A DNA stretch of 64,000 nt from Timema cristinae (Eukaryota; Arthropoda; Insecta; Phasmatodea; Timematidae). Of this stretch, positions 32,925 through 45,832 are shown in pieces. The first letter of the stretch is position 1, and each line of letters starts with the position of its first letter. The notes under the pieces were generated by a model. That model saw nothing but the letters and a program-made list of their open reading frames with translations, ran no database searches and was not told where the DNA came from. The DNA lies in NCBI GenBank assembly GCA_039000515.1, contig JBCFYV010000012.1, positions 40,127,429-40,191,428 on the forward strand, written 5' to 3'. The translations under genes were made by a program, and so were the position numbers.

Positions 32925-33830
32925 TACTTTCTCATATCAAGAGAAAATATTGTGATCGTAAAAGCAATCTATCTCAACGTGATCACTTTTTAGCTTTTAT
33001 GTGAGCATGCACCCAAAAATGTTGATTTTACAATTCTGTTCATCCGCATGTCTGTCTGCCTGTGCCTGGCCGTGGGTACAAAAGGCTTGATGGATTTTGT
33101 ACAAACTTGATATTTAGATATTATATGGTTGTACCAAAAGATTTCTTTCAACCCTAGCCCTTCAATTAAGGGTATTTTACTGGTTAATAACTTTTTAAAT
33201 TCTAAATTTTTCAAAAATAAATCTAATCATTTTGTTTAAAATACATATCTAGGATTTGTTTCATCTGACAAAAAACATTCTCTGCTTTTTTTAGATAAAT
33301 ATTCGATAAAGGGTCTTTGACTGAGGAGTTATTTTTGAAAATTAGAGTTATTTTGAAAATTACTATAACGATTTTGCTTAAAATGTAAATCCTGAGAGTG
33401 TTTAACATGAACATGATAAATATAGCTGTATACTTGCTTTGGGGTTATAAGTAGTTTACAAATAACTTTTTTAAATTTGAATATTAAAAAAAATTAAGTG
33501 ATTTAGTTCCAAATTGATATCAGGAGACTATTTTACATATCAATAATAATATGTCTTTAATTATCTAAAATAAATTAATTTAAGGGCGGTTTACTTTCAA
33601 GAAATTATAAAAAAATTGAATGTTTTATAAATAAACCTTAGAGATTGGAAAAAAAATTGTATTCTGTGAATAGTTTTTCAAGATAAATAAGAATACGTTT
33701 ATATTTTTATTAATAAATAATTTTAGGGTAGTTTATAAATAATTTATTTTTGAAAATTGGTATTTTATTAAATATATTTGAACAATTTGTTTTAAAATTG
33801 ATATATAAAGTGTGATTATTATGATTAGCA
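32925..33830 (+). repeat. Hairpin-headed AT-rich repeat family (R2), with internal tandem units
   Basis: Begins TACTTTCTC...GAGAAA, then TTTACAATTCTGTTCATCCG, GTCTGTCTGCC and GTACAAACTTGATATTTAGA. The same order is seen in reverse at 42,770-42,580. From 33,180 it turns into about five degenerate units of 130-143 bp, with GGG anchors near 33,181, 33,311, 33,441, 33,584 and 33,726. No coding content. Class unknown. Confidence 0.65.
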
Positions 33831-34467
33831 AGATGCTATGTTTGTTTTGATGAGTTAAACTTATTTAAAGGTAATTTAATTAAAACATATTTCGAATTTT
33901 TTTTGAAGCTATAAAACACAATATAGGAAAGTTGGTACGATTGTGTCGTACAACTTATATTATAATATATAATAAATACTGGCCTTGACACCGCATCCCA
34001 CCTTAACCACTCTGGCAAATGAGGGTGTGAAAGTTCATGTTTTACATATTTCACTTATAAATATATGAAGTCCCCTCTAAAGAGGAACTTAGACATATAC
34101 TGTCTCTTCATTGCTGTTTACTTTGTTTATCTCTCTCTCTCTCGCTTCTGATACCCCGGTAATATGACCTTTGGTTGTCGTGTCGGGTGCACTAGCAGTA
34201 GCTCCTCCTGTAAGTTCATCAATTACCGTTCATATGACACGTGTTCGGGGAGAGGGAAATCAGATGTCTCATGTTGCCTGAAGTCCGCGAGAAGAAGCGA
34301 GATTATTTCCCCAGAGATACAATCAATAATTGGAAATAACCAAGTCCCGTGCAAACGGAGGATATTTCTAAACTAATACAGTAATAAATTTGGTACGCTT
34401 AAATTATAAATTTTTATGAATACCTAAGACCAATTATTATCATGAGGACTACTAGGAAAACAATCAA
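33831..34467. other. No gene recognised; (CT)n at about 34,132-34,144
   Basis: A 70-codon plus frame (34,164-34,376) is serine/cysteine-rich but unrecognised. Confidence 0.45.
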
Positions 34468-34642
34468 TTTCGAATCTCGGTCGAGTGAACTGGGGTGGTT
34501 TTTCCTAAATGGTTTTCCACTCTTCCTCCACGTAAATACGGGTTCACTTACTCTAATTCAACCTTCCCAATTCCTAATCCATTAGCGTAATTAGTACTTA
34601 GAGCGTATAACCCAAACGGGTATTAAGACGCGGTGCTAAATA
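34468..34642 (+). mobile_element. SINE-A, 5'-truncated
   Basis: Starts inside box B (TTTCGAATCTCGGTCGAG) and is well conserved to the tail GTATTAAGACGCGGTGCTAAA. Confidence 0.85.
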
Positions 34643-35689
34643 TTAAATATTAATATATTATGATATGGAAATTTGCTCGTGATTTGATTGTAGCGTAGTT
34701 CATAGATGTATTTAATGTTTAGTGACATACGATGGCGCATAAGAGATACAGAAATATTTAGATATAAAATAACTTTTTTGACAGTTAAATGGTTACCTAA
34801 AGTATTTTAATAAATCCATACGTAAAGTCTTATGAGCAGCAACTGTCACTTTTGATGTAATAACAATACATATTAAATAACATTATAAATAAAGTAATAT
34901 GTTATTACTGTTGAGCGCCAAAATACATTTGTATTTTCCAAAAGTTCCTGTACACCAGAATCATACTTTACGAATAGTTTTACATAGGTAAACTGAAAAA
35001 TAAATTTTCAATTTTTCAAACAAGAATAAAAACAAAATATATTGATTTTGAAAAACGTTTTAAGGAAGTGGATTTTATCCGATCTATTATGTAGATAAAA
35101 TTATAGTAATTAAATCCGGGTCTGTTTTAAAATATATATTAAATTTTTAATTTCTTTAAATTATACATTTTATGAAAGGAATTTTATTTAATTTGGTATA
35201 ATTAAATATTCACAAAGCAAGGATGGAAACAGTTACCATTAAAGTGAGTTTCATATGTTTCATTCGTGAAAGCTACCATCAATATTTTGTTACAAATGTG
35301 TCTAATGAATTAATTACGAAAACATCTTTCGCGTGTGGTATTAGAACAAGCAGAGATGAATCGTGTATTGTTGCCAGGGCAAGCAATGCTTAACGGGACT
35401 GTAATCTTAAATTATTTCCTCCCCTTCAGTATAAAACATAGCCTTCAAGACCAATAAATATACATAAGACCCTTACATTATTGTGTGTGTGTGTGTGTTG
35501 GTGGTTAGTGGTTAGTGGATTGTGAAGGGGAAGTGAATAGTTAACAAGTACAGTCCCGTCAAACGTAAATTACCCTTGAAACAGCCTTCTTACCGCTACT
35601 AGTGGTAACCATATTTAGCTGTCACCTTTAGCAGGAAAATTAAAATGAAATCATTTTAAAAGAAAGTACTCTTTTGAAGCATTACTCCA
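34643..35689. other. No gene recognised; (TG)n near 35,483
   Basis: AT-rich up to 35,200; a TG run near 35,483-35,500. Confidence 0.5.
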
Positions 35690-36616
35690 GGGCCTGGATT
35701 CACTAACGGGAGAAAATAGTTGCGCCAGCGCAAGTTTCAAATATGTTCCAAATCCCTATTCACTAAAAGGAGCAGGCGTAATTTGAGAGCAAAGTTGCGC
35801 CTTTTATTTGCCACCACTCAAGAGTAGGCGCAACTATTAAATCATGACTGTCACTTCAATAAATTTAAATGGCGGCATATTGTATTGGCTTAAAATACCA
35901 TTAGTTACATAACTGTACTACAATTAATAATGAATTAATTAAAATAACAAAAGTATGTCAAGCACAAAATTTGTTTCAATTTAGACAGTGGTAACAAAAC
36001 AATTACGTACCTTTTATTGTTGGATTTTTACATTAAAACAACGCAATGGCATTTCTTGCATTATTATAAAACAAAACTACGAACTGTGTAATCTTCGTCT
36101 AGATCCAAAGAGGTTTGTATTTCAAAGTCCAAAGACATCTCGTCACTATATATGGCAGTTAGTATAACCTTAAAATAAGTTTTAAAGTTTCTATAAACAT
36201 TAATGTTTTATTAATGGAACTTAAGCTTTAAACTAATAATATAAATAAAAACAAAATAATGTACTAATATTGTTTTTGTAAAACATCCAGAAAGAGGCCA
36301 CATATAATTTTATTGCTAGTTTATGAGCAAAATGTTTAAAAATCTTTGTATTTGCTGTCGTTTTCATTACAGATTTAAAATAAAGTAGCCTTGACTTTGG
36401 AAGTAAATTCTTCACTAGGATTGGTCGAAAAGAGAGCAATTGATGACGTTTATGATGACGTCACTCTATTCCTGCCACCAGTTTGCGCCTTGTTTAGTGA
36501 ATACGGAAATGGCGCAAATAAATATGGCGCATCTTGGGGAGCATCTTGGGCGCAAAGTTGCGCCATTTCTATACTTGCGCCGGAGCAGATTTGCTCCCGT
36601 TAGTGAATCCAGGCCC
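35690..36616. mobile_element. Harbinger-like non-autonomous DNA element (about 927 bp)
   Basis: Perfect terminal inverted repeats of 23 bp: it starts GGGCCTGGATTCACTAACGG and ends with the complement, closing TCCAGGCCC. Both ends carry repeated TTGCGCC/GGCGCAA words (about three on the left, six on the right), likely transposase-binding sites. No transposase inside. The GGGCCTG.TTCAC terminus recalls PIF/Harbinger elements; the 3-bp duplication is ambiguous (CCA possible), so the superfamily is a guess. Confidence 0.8.
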
Positions 36617-36799
36617 AGATATAGGCTGCGAATTTTTGCGTACATCGCAAGTTTATTTTTCGCTTCAATTCTTGAATAATGATATAAATTGGAGATGTAT
36701 GGAATGATAGAAAGATTTTTACAGCTTTTATAGTAAAATATTTTTCTGATCAAAATTAAAAAAAAATATTGCTTCATTACAAGTATAGAGTTTAATTTT

Positions 36800-37085
36800 C
36801 CTCACCTGATAACCTGAATGAATAACTCTCAAGTGGGTCCTGGAATTTAATGACAACATTTTTTCCTTAATTTAAAATGTTTCTCACCTAATGACGCTAT
36901 GCTTATGACATTGTATTCAACAAATGTTGGTATCACTATGCGAATAAAATTAAATTATATGTTTGTATTGAAACAATATTTTATTTATTTTGGACAAATA
37001 AATGTTTTCTTTTATAAAAATTGCAAAAACACTGTCCTTTTCTCGCGTTTCCCTCATCCCCATCTTAAGGGTGAGGTCGTTATAT
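36800..37085 (+). repeat. Old interspersed repeat, family R1, copy 2
   Basis: Partner of 3,770-4,013; shared words are listed there. Confidence 0.6.
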
Positions 37086-38015
37086 AGCGATCTTGTTGTA
37101 ATAGTGGCTCTGACGAATAGTAATTTGTTATTGTCTGTTTTATCCAAAACAATAAATGGCTTTATTTGTTTGAGTTAAGATAAACTTAGCTCCTTGTACA
37201 TATTATCTTATTCTCATAACTACAACAGTTTGAATACCATACTGTTTTAAATGAGATGGTGTCATCTTTTCATTTGCATTTATATATCTAAATTATTGGA
37301 AAATTACCACCTGGGCACTGAAATTGAACCCGGAACCCTAAGCTAAGCAGGGTACTTGGTTCTATTTCCGTGTTTTGAGGGGTCATTTTTTAACTCCCTA
37401 ATTATGTCAGTGACGGCTGTGTACATACCCTATGATAATTATATCTTCATATATTTATATAACTCAAATATTCTTTCACTTGTAGTCATTTAATATAAGA
37501 CATATGATTTTCCATAGCATGGTTTGATGGTCATTCATAAACCACCTAACGCTGTTGGGAGTTTGTGAGAGGGCAGCTCTACTGCCTACATGCTGTTTCA
37601 TGGGGAGGGAGTTGGTACGTATTTGAATATTAACTTTGTTTATTAAATCTTATGGAACCATAAATATTTAATTTAGCTGTTTATTCAAATAATTTGACTA
37701 TATTTTGAAACGTTATGTTTTGTAAATTATTTGATTGCAATTGTGATGTGGGACAGACGTGGTTCTAAACGTAAATCATCAACTATTTTTGTTGGTCAAA
37801 ATGATTTAAAACACGATCGTGAGTATTAGTTTTGAAATTAAAATAAAATATGAATGATTTCTTGTGATTTTGAGAACTTTTTTTGTTTAGTTATTATATT
37901 ACCTATCCCTTTGTTGTTATTCTTGTTTGTGCCTTTAATTATTCATTATTTATTATCTATTTTATTTTATTTATTGTTTTATTTTGTATCGCATTTATCC
38001 AGGTTATCCGTAAGT
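37086..38015. other. No gene recognised
   Basis: AT-rich, with a possible SINE-D scrap near 37,338-37,385 (AAGCTAAGCAGGGTACTTGG). Confidence 0.45.
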
Positions 38016-38195
38016 AATGGCACTAATAGTGTAGGATTGGAGAAGGTAAACATATAGAATAAATATTCCCACATTTTGGTGGAGTAGGTGTAAATAACCA
38101 TTTAGTAAGAACTTATCTTCGTGCACTCAGTCGAGATTCAAGCACCAAGATTATCATAATCGGTAAACCAGGTTAGAGCAGTTTTTCCCTTAGTC
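38016..38195 (-). mobile_element. SINE-A, diverged
   Basis: GTGTAGGATTGGAGAAGGT, AATATTCCCACATTTTGGTGGAG and ACTCAGTCGAGATTCAAGC. Confidence 0.6.
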
Positions 38196-39060
38196 ACGTG
38201 CTATCGAATAGGATCCTATCACTCTGTTGTATTCCTGGGAACAATTTGTATTTCTTTTACCTTTTCATATAAATATATATTATTGTATCATGAAAGTATT
38301 TGTCCTAGAATGTTATGGATCTTGAAGCTTTATGTCCTCCTAAACTCAAAATATTGTGTCTAACAATTCTGACTGTACCTAAGCCAATACCTAGACTGAA
38401 GGCTAAATGGTGTGATGGAAATAGTTTAAGAGCATTCATCATAGCAGGCCAAACTCAGCTCCCGGCTCCGTCTGCGTTTGTGCGTGTGCGACGCGCAAGG
38501 CAAGGGAGTAAAAGGGAAAAGAAGAATGCAGAAATGTGTGCAGTGCATTCTTATTTGATTGATACTCAAAATTTTCCACGGTGACGATGGGGAAACAAAG
38601 CGACAAAGTTTCTTGTTAAAAATACATAATTTATAGAGCATCTTCCGCTATTATGACAGCTAATGTGAAGATGATTGTGGCACAGTTAGTGCAATGGTGG
38701 GATCCAATGTGTGAGAGTGGAAACTAAATTGCGTACAAAGCTGCAGGTCTGACATATAACACAGGTCCATTACTACGTCCCTATTGTGACAGATGAGATT
38801 TGTGCACAGTGCTTATATGTGAAGCATTCTAAAATGGTCAAAAACGGCCTTTAAATGTATTTTTTACTCAAACATCATTTAATTTTTAAACACTATTCAG
38901 TATTAAGAACTTCTATTAAATCTTTATCTCCATTAATATTTAATCAGAAATTATTTACGTGCTGTAGTATTTGTATAAATTTACGTTTATCTAGCCGACT
39001 GTATACAGTGGATGTTCATGTATCACGTTCTTAAACTTGATATTTGACTGTTAAATGTCA
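38196..39060. other. No gene recognised
   Basis: An 89-codon plus frame (38,315-38,584) spans a GC-richer patch; I cannot name a domain. Confidence 0.45.
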
Positions 39061-39790
39061 TACCTCAAAGATAATTCTTGATTTAGATTCTAGGCCTAAA
39101 TTAATGGTATTTTACTAATGACTTAGTTTTGTAAATAAGATTTTTTTGAAATTGGCATCAACACTTTTTTCAAAATGGATATTGGGGATGTGATTTATAG
39201 TGTAAGTAATACCATCAACTTTTTTTTAGAGAAACATCAATATAATTGTATTGTATTGATTAATGTGAAAGAAATATGGTGTAATGAGGTTGGACTGAAT
39301 AAAGTTAGCTCAAGCTCAATATTGGAATGGGTGAGTACTTTTGAAAGTGTGGCATTGAATTAACTTTTGATTTCTCAATACCGTAGAGTATGTAAGTAGA
39401 CTACTGATCAGTGATCTTTGAAAATTGAAAGATTTTCAAAATATGCTCCAACAAATTTGTTCAAAATGGGTATATAGGGAGCTTCCTACACATTAAATAA
39501 GAATCTGTGTTAGTTTAAAAAAAATACAAATCACTTGGTAATAGTTTCGTAGTAACTAATTTGAAAGAATGTGAATTTAAAATAAAATTCTATAACAATT
39601 AAAAAAAATTTGAAATATGTAATATTAAACTATCAAAAAAGCATGTTTAATTTTCTAAAAAAACTTATAATGCGGTTTGCTATTAACTGGTTTCTGAAAA
39701 TTGTAATCAACTATAATAAACTATTTGAGAAATTATGCACGATAGTTTTTTACTATTTATTTAAGTAGGTTTAAAATGAGAAATCACTCT
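39061..39790 (+). repeat. AT-rich repeat resembling R2 body
   Basis: Shares words such as CTAAATTAATGGTATTTTACTAATGAC and TTGTTCAAAATGGGTATATAGGGAG with the units at 33.2-33.8 kb. Boundaries are uncertain. The 62-codon frame inside is not recognisable. Confidence 0.45.
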
Positions 39791-39953
39791 GTAAGTCTTG
39801 AACGTATCAAAATAAGCGAAGCGTTCACCTCATTTCCTCAGCACAATCTGTAAGAGAAGTAGACGCCCGTGATTGGTCCCGCAGCGCTCTGTCCGTGGGA
39901 AACGTATTACATTACCTTTACCCGCTCTCAGCACTACCCACCTCCCTCCCTAG

Positions 39954-39969
39954 CCCCCCCCCCCCCCCC
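39954..39969 (+). repeat. (C)16 run
   Basis: Sixteen consecutive C in a GC-richer patch (39,850-40,150) that has no recognisable coding content. Confidence 0.95.
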
Positions 39970-40427
39970 ACCACTTCAACGAGTTGTCTCACGATGTGCC
40001 GTCTGACTGACTCCTGATTGCTACCTTACTCAGCCTCTCTAATAACACGCTAATTTCATTAACTAACTGCCTGCCACTGCATGTACCCGATAAGATGAAG
40101 ATTGAGCCTAATTCCCCCTCCTCTCCCTGAACATCACTTCCACTCTTAGCATGAAGACACTGATTTCCCACCGAGAATTTATACAATTGGAACAACGAGC
40201 TAAAACGATTCGGACCACGATATTGTGTTATAAATGGAGGAATATTTTTCAGACTCAGGGAGTAATAGCTTGTTCTAACGAGAATAAAATTGGATCAGAT
40301 TCATTTAACAACACCTTGGTCTACTAAAACAGCAGCACTTTGTACTGAGGGGACTACACATAGTTTATATATAGACAGTAGCACTTTGTTCTAAGAGGAG
40401 TAAAAAATGTTCATCTATAGACTATCA

Positions 40428-41270
40428 TCTATCGGGCTAGAACTTGGTATCTAGGGTTTTCATAAAGTTTCCCTGAGGGATTTTTGGAATTGGATGTCTA
40501 ACCCTAAAATTAAGGGTTGTTACCTTAGGGCGAAAAGAGATGACATCGATTTTCTCAAAATCAGCTCTAACGTTTTTGATTTAATTTCATTTCTAAAAAT
40601 GTCTAATATTTCTAACAAAATGTCTACTCTCAATTTTTCGTCAAAACGACTTTAAGGTTCCGGTCTGATACGTAAATTCCATTATTTTTTAAAATCATAT
40701 TTCCATAACACTTTGAGAAATGAAATTTCTTATAGTTGCAAATACACAAGTCTATTTATAGTAAGTCTTTTTTTTAAACGTATTTTAATAAAACCAATAA
40801 TTTTCAAGCTGTTTGCATATATATATATAATTTTCAAACACTGAAGGTAAATTATTATGAACGTAAAAAGAATCTAACCCGAGATGTTAATAGACGTCAA
40901 CGTTTCACTATTAAAATATAAAAAACTTTTATTTTAAATATGTCTTTATAAAATAAAAGTTTTGGAGATATTGGCCAATATATTAATAACATTTTGTAAG
41001 CTTTAGTTATAAAGATATATTACTTAAGTTTTAACCTAAAAAAATCTTTCTATTGCCATAGAGTAAGCTAAGTAAAGAAATTAATAAGTCTCTCATAAAG
41101 TTTATGCTCTTTTTCCTTTAACCTCCAAAAGGAAATATTTTACATCAATGATCTATATACATATCGCTATTATTTTAGATTCAATAGTCAATATTTATTT
41201 ATTTTATTGGTCTAAATTTATAAATGAGAAATTTAATAGCAATACGATAACCATAAGATAAGTGACTGCT

Positions 41271-41325
<55 letters not shown>

Positions 41326-41547
41326 AGAAGAAGGATTTTAATAAGAAGTGTTGATCCTTATGGACCCAATATAGATTTTTTATCCAAATATACAAATGAG
41401 GACGTTAATTCTGTGAATAAAATCATAAAATTTAAAACTGGGAGTCAAAAAATGTTTTACGTAAGGATAACGCTATTTTGGTCCGGGTTTGCTATTGTAT
41501 ACTTTTAAACAATGAAGTGATAAAGTCTGTGTTGAGCTACGTACAAT
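40428..41547 (+). repeat. Left arm of a large inverted repeat
   Basis: Pairs with 43,889-45,316 in reverse. Shared blocks include CGGGCTAGAACTTGGTATCTAGGG, AGTCTCTCATAAAG, TTCAATAGTCAATATTT, TTTAATAGCAATACGAT and GTGATAAAGTCTGTG. The arms are clearly diverged, roughly three quarters alike by eye. It is interrupted by an AT microsatellite. Confidence 0.75.
41274..41320. repeat. (AT)n microsatellite in the left arm
   Basis: About 47 bp of near-perfect AT units, absent from the matching point in the right arm. Confidence 0.95.
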
Positions 41548-42283
41548 TTTTTATTGTATTATTTATTTGGGATATTTAACACCAACTGTGTTAATATTGA
41601 GCAATAGACTTTTTAGGTAAAGTATAAATATGTATAATTGGTCCGACACAATCGTGCAAACTTTTTCAAAACTATTATTTATATGTATTATTATAGCTAA
41701 GAATAAAACTTAAAAAATTAGCTTTAATTAAAATGCTCTTAATTAAGATGTACTCACAAAAAAAAGCTAATTAATTTGTTAATAAATATAAACACACCTA
41801 AAATAAAATTTTAACCAATATTAGGCAAAACCTTTTTAAACACTTGAAAATCTCAAAAATAGCTTAGATATAAACTATCTTCAAATTATTTATATTTATA
41901 AAGGTAGAAATGTATTTTTATTTATCTTGAAACAATTCCCAGATACCCATTTTGATCAAAATATTAAATAAATGCTTATATATTTTTATTATCTTATCAA
42001 ATTTGAGAAATTAAAGCATCCTTTAGTTAACTTATTTTACTAAATTAAATACATAATTATTTATCATGTAAAATATTCCCAGAGCCAAATTTTGGGTAAA
42101 ATTGTTAATATATATTGAACATAAATTCAAATTTGTCAGTAAATTCTATTGAGTTGATTTTTTTAAATAAAACAAAAAATATAAATTTATCTATTTTGTG
42201 AAAAGCTTACCAAATACCTGTTTTAGGCCCAATTGATGAAGCCATATTACATTTTATAACTTAATAAGAAATCAATAATATAT
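41548..42283. other. AT-rich spacer of the inverted repeat
   Basis: R2-like words (TTCCCAGATACCCATTTTGATC, ATTCCCAGAGCCAAATTTTGG) at about 41,936 and 42,076; no genes. Confidence 0.45.
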
Positions 42284-42413
42284 CTGTTATCTTAAACATG
42301 TCTTCCCTCAAAAGACCTATATATATATAAATATATATATATGATTGAGTGGCTAACATGACAAATTAAAATATATATGTGTTTTTTGAGGGAAGACATG
42401 CCTAAGATAACTG
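42284..42413. repeat. Hairpin, 43-bp arms
   Basis: The left arm (42,284-42,326) contains ACATGTCTTCCCTCAAAAG; the right arm (42,371-42,413) contains its complement. About 37 of 43 positions pair. Confidence 0.85.
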
Positions 42414-42559
42414 ATTTATGATTGCATTTTATTAAATTAAAAAAACTATATATATATTACATCTAAAAATTATCGTTTGAAACATTTAAAAAAAATTGTA
42501 AACTTAAAATACACACATATGTAAAATATTCTAAATTTAATGTTTATGGTAAAAAATAA

Positions 42560-42772
42560 AATGTAATCTTTAGGTATAACGTCTCAATATCAAGTTTGAA
42601 CATAATCCATTAAATGTATTTTGATTTAAGCCCAGGAATAGACAGACGGAATTTTACAATATAACTTTTGGGGGTTCGTAGGCATATACATCTTAAAGAT
42701 TCAGCATATTATAAAGGTAAAATATTTAACGATTACAGTACTTTCTCCATTATAAGAGAAAGTAGAAATCGA
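42560..42772 (-). repeat. R2 head, minus strand
   Basis: Reading backwards: TACTTTCTCTTATAATGGAG, AAAATTCCGTCTGTCTATTCC and GTTCAAACTTGATATTGAGA, the same order as at 32,925-33,115. Confidence 0.7.
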
Positions 42773-43639
42773 ATATCAGTAAAGTACTTTTAAAACAGTT
42801 TCTTTTCTAAAACAATATCCAGAATTATTTATGATCCAAACCACTGCATTGATACTCAATTTGAACTAAATAATTGGAACAAACAAATTCATTTTACCAA
42901 AATTATAAATGAGCTACCCCTGAATTATTTATTTTCTAAAAAACGTATTTAGTGCTATTAATAATGGAAGCACTCCCTAAACATCCGTTTAAAATAAAAC
43001 ATTTATGAATTTTCTAAAAATTCAAAATTTTCGAAAATCTACTATCAGTAAAGTAACAAAAATTTTAGATTTATAATTAAAATCACGAATTTGCTCACGG
43101 TAAGGCCAACAATATATTAATATAAATACTATATCAAAACCAGTGTCGTATCTGTCTGTTAGTTTGTCCAAAGTTTCTTTCATACTTCTCGATAAGGTAC
43201 AAATTTGAAACTGCGTACAGTATTGTAGTATATCTCTAAATTTTAAAAACGGATTTTTTAGTGTTTGTAGGGGGCGACCTCAGGGGAGAGCTAGCCCACC
43301 GTGAACAAGTAGAGCTATAAATAGATATAGTTTTGTTCAATGGATCATTCCATCTTTATGAGAAAATCTACCGTTTGAAAAAAAACAAAAAAAAAAACCA
43401 GTAGTCCAGGTGTTACATAGACACACCTTATGTCTTGTTTCACGTGAAATCCGAAACTGTGAGTGTTGAAAATAGGCCCAAGCCATATTATTGTAAAAAG
43501 TTTGATTGCAATTCAGAGAACATTTTCGAATTTAGTCTAACGTACTGTACATACAGACACAATTGTAAAACCCACAATGATTTTAATTTACTAGCCCATA
43601 AACAATCCTCAATCTCCATTTAAATACTCTAGGTACTCG
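42773..43639. other. No gene recognised
   Basis: AT-rich. A 62-codon frame (43,435-43,623) is rich in C/H/Y but shows no zinc-finger spacing I trust. Confidence 0.45.
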
Positions 43640-43885
43640 CTTCAGCGGTTGAATGATCTAAGGTGTCACTCTCATTTAGATTAGCATGTTTAAGATGGAG
43701 ACATCAGGGTCCAAATCCAAGTTGGAACTCCTGAGAGTGTTTTTTACCAAAGGGTTAGCTCTCTCCCTCTACGGAAATGTGGGCAGATTACCTCAAAAAT
43801 GCTTCCTTCCTAATCCTTTCTCAAGTAGAGTAATGATCGTGTAATTGTACAACCTGAATAGTTAGTAAAAAATTGTGATAATAAA
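43640..43885 (+). mobile_element. SINE-A, diverged, inserted at the inner end of the right arm
   Basis: GGTTGAATGATCTAAGGTG head, GGGTCCAAATCCAAGTTGG box B, and the tail ACAACCTGAATAGTTAGTAAAA. Confidence 0.65.
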
Positions 43886-43888
43886 TAA

Positions 43889-45316
43889 AATATACGGAAC
43901 TCCGCACGGACTTTATCACTTTATTGTTTTTAAAATTGAGATATTTACTCAAAACTCGTAATATATGTAAAACGAAATAATATACACTAGCAATCCCAAG
44001 CATAATTTGCAATATATTTACGTAAAACTAATTTGAGTCCCGATTTTAAATTTTATTATTTTATTTTTAAAGAATTAATGTCCTTATTTGTATGTTTGGA
44101 CCGATAAAATGTCAATATTGGGTCCACAAGGGTCAACAATACGTATTAAAATTTCAACTTCCAGTTAAAATTTTCGACATTTTATTAGGTGTTGCTCATC
44201 TTCATGCCATCGAATTGCTATTAAATTCCATATTTATGAATTTTCACCAATAAAAAATGTAAATATTGACTATTGAATTTAAAATGGAGATATATCATTG
44301 TTTCACAAACATATATCCTAAGAGGTTTAAAGAAAAATTACATAAGCTTTATGAGAGACTTACTTATGTTTAATTACTCTATGGCATTGGAGAATTATTT
44401 CGTTTAAACTTAAGTAGTATTTCTTTACAACTAAAACTCACAAAATTTTATCAATATGTTTGCCAATATCTCAGAAATTGTTGGTTTTATAAAAATATAT
44501 TTCATATAATTTATTTTTATTTTTAATAGTACTACAATTTTGTAATGATAAATTATTTAGTATCTCAAATAGTTGCGAAGATACGTAAATTTCTGCTTCT
44601 CTAAAGTACTCTAAAAGTCATTTTCATGGGAAAATGATTACTAACCAGTTTATTTATAATCTTAATCAACGCCAAGATACGAATTTTAATCAAAATCCTA
44701 GCCAATATTTAGAAAATGGATTTTTTCTCATTTTGCCCTTTTATAAACTACTCTTAATTTTAAGTTAAATAAACACACAGATTGGTGGCATTACAAATAC
44801 CACTTTTTAGGTTTCTCGAGGTTATGAGACGTTGACATCCATCAACATTTCAGGTTAGTTTTTATTTACAGTTGTAATACTTTTATCTTTTGTTTTTGAA
44901 AAGTTAAAAAATATAAATATTTGCGTATAGCTTGAAAGTTATTGGTTGTATAGAAGTATACTTCTACTAACATATATGTATTATAAATAGATCAACATAT
45001 TTGCAATGATCAGTAATTTCATATCTCAAATAGTTTCGGTGATATGATAAAAAAATGATCAGTTTTACGCATCAGACCGGAGCCCTTAAATCATTTTTTC
45101 CGAAATATTTATAGTAGCCATTTTGTTTGGAATATTTATAAATGTTTTGAAATGAGATTTAATTAATATCGTTTGAGCCAATTTTGAGAAAATTGACTTT
45201 TGTCTCTCTTTGCCCTTCAGTAAGCTACCCTTAATTTCAGGGTTAAATATCCAATTCCCAAAACTCCTCGAGGAAACCCTATTAAAACTCTAGATACCAG
45301 GTATTAGCCCGATCGG
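43889..45316 (-). repeat. Right arm of the large inverted repeat
   Basis: Complement of 40,428-41,547. It continues outward with GACAGACAAATAGACAAATAG and CATAAAACGTTGAAATTCATC (45,345-45,440), which the left arm lacks, so the right copy is the longer one. Confidence 0.75.
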
Positions 45317-45596
45317 TAAAATAGTTTAGGTTCTAATTGGAGGGACAGACAAATAGACAAATAGACAGACAGATGGAAATTCAAAAACAACTTTTTCGGA
45401 TTTTATAAGTTCATAAAACGTTGAAATTCATCACAATCTCGAGCTCGATTCTTTTGACGATCCCAATACTCTAACTGTAACATAGCGAGTAAATAAATAT
45501 GGGTCATACATTTTCACGTTTACAACACTTACTATACATGATAAAGTTAACAGGTAAAATTCACTACTCATTAGTTTTTGAGATAGTGTTTATTTA

Positions 45597-45832
45597 GAAC
45601 CCGTTCGAGCTATACGTTTATCTACTAATTACTTTAATAGAATAGGGATAAGGAAGGTTGAATTTAGATGAAGTGAACCCACATTAGCGTGTAGATATAG
45701 TGAAAAACATTTTCAGAAAAATAAATACTCAGTACACCTGACCGGAATCTAACCACGATCTCCACGTCAAAGGCAGTCTAGTCTATTGTGAGAGTAGCAC
45801 CGTAGACCATGTGGCCATTGAAGTGGGTTTGA
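45597..45832 (-). mobile_element. SINE-A, near full-length
   Basis: GAACCCGTTCGAGCTATACG tail, GAACCCACATTAGCGTG middle, and TAGACCATGTGGCC head. Confidence 0.8.

Noticed and set aside
43435..43623. C/H-rich 62-codon frame as a zinc finger
   Set aside because: Cys and His spacing does not fit a C2H2 or other standard finger.
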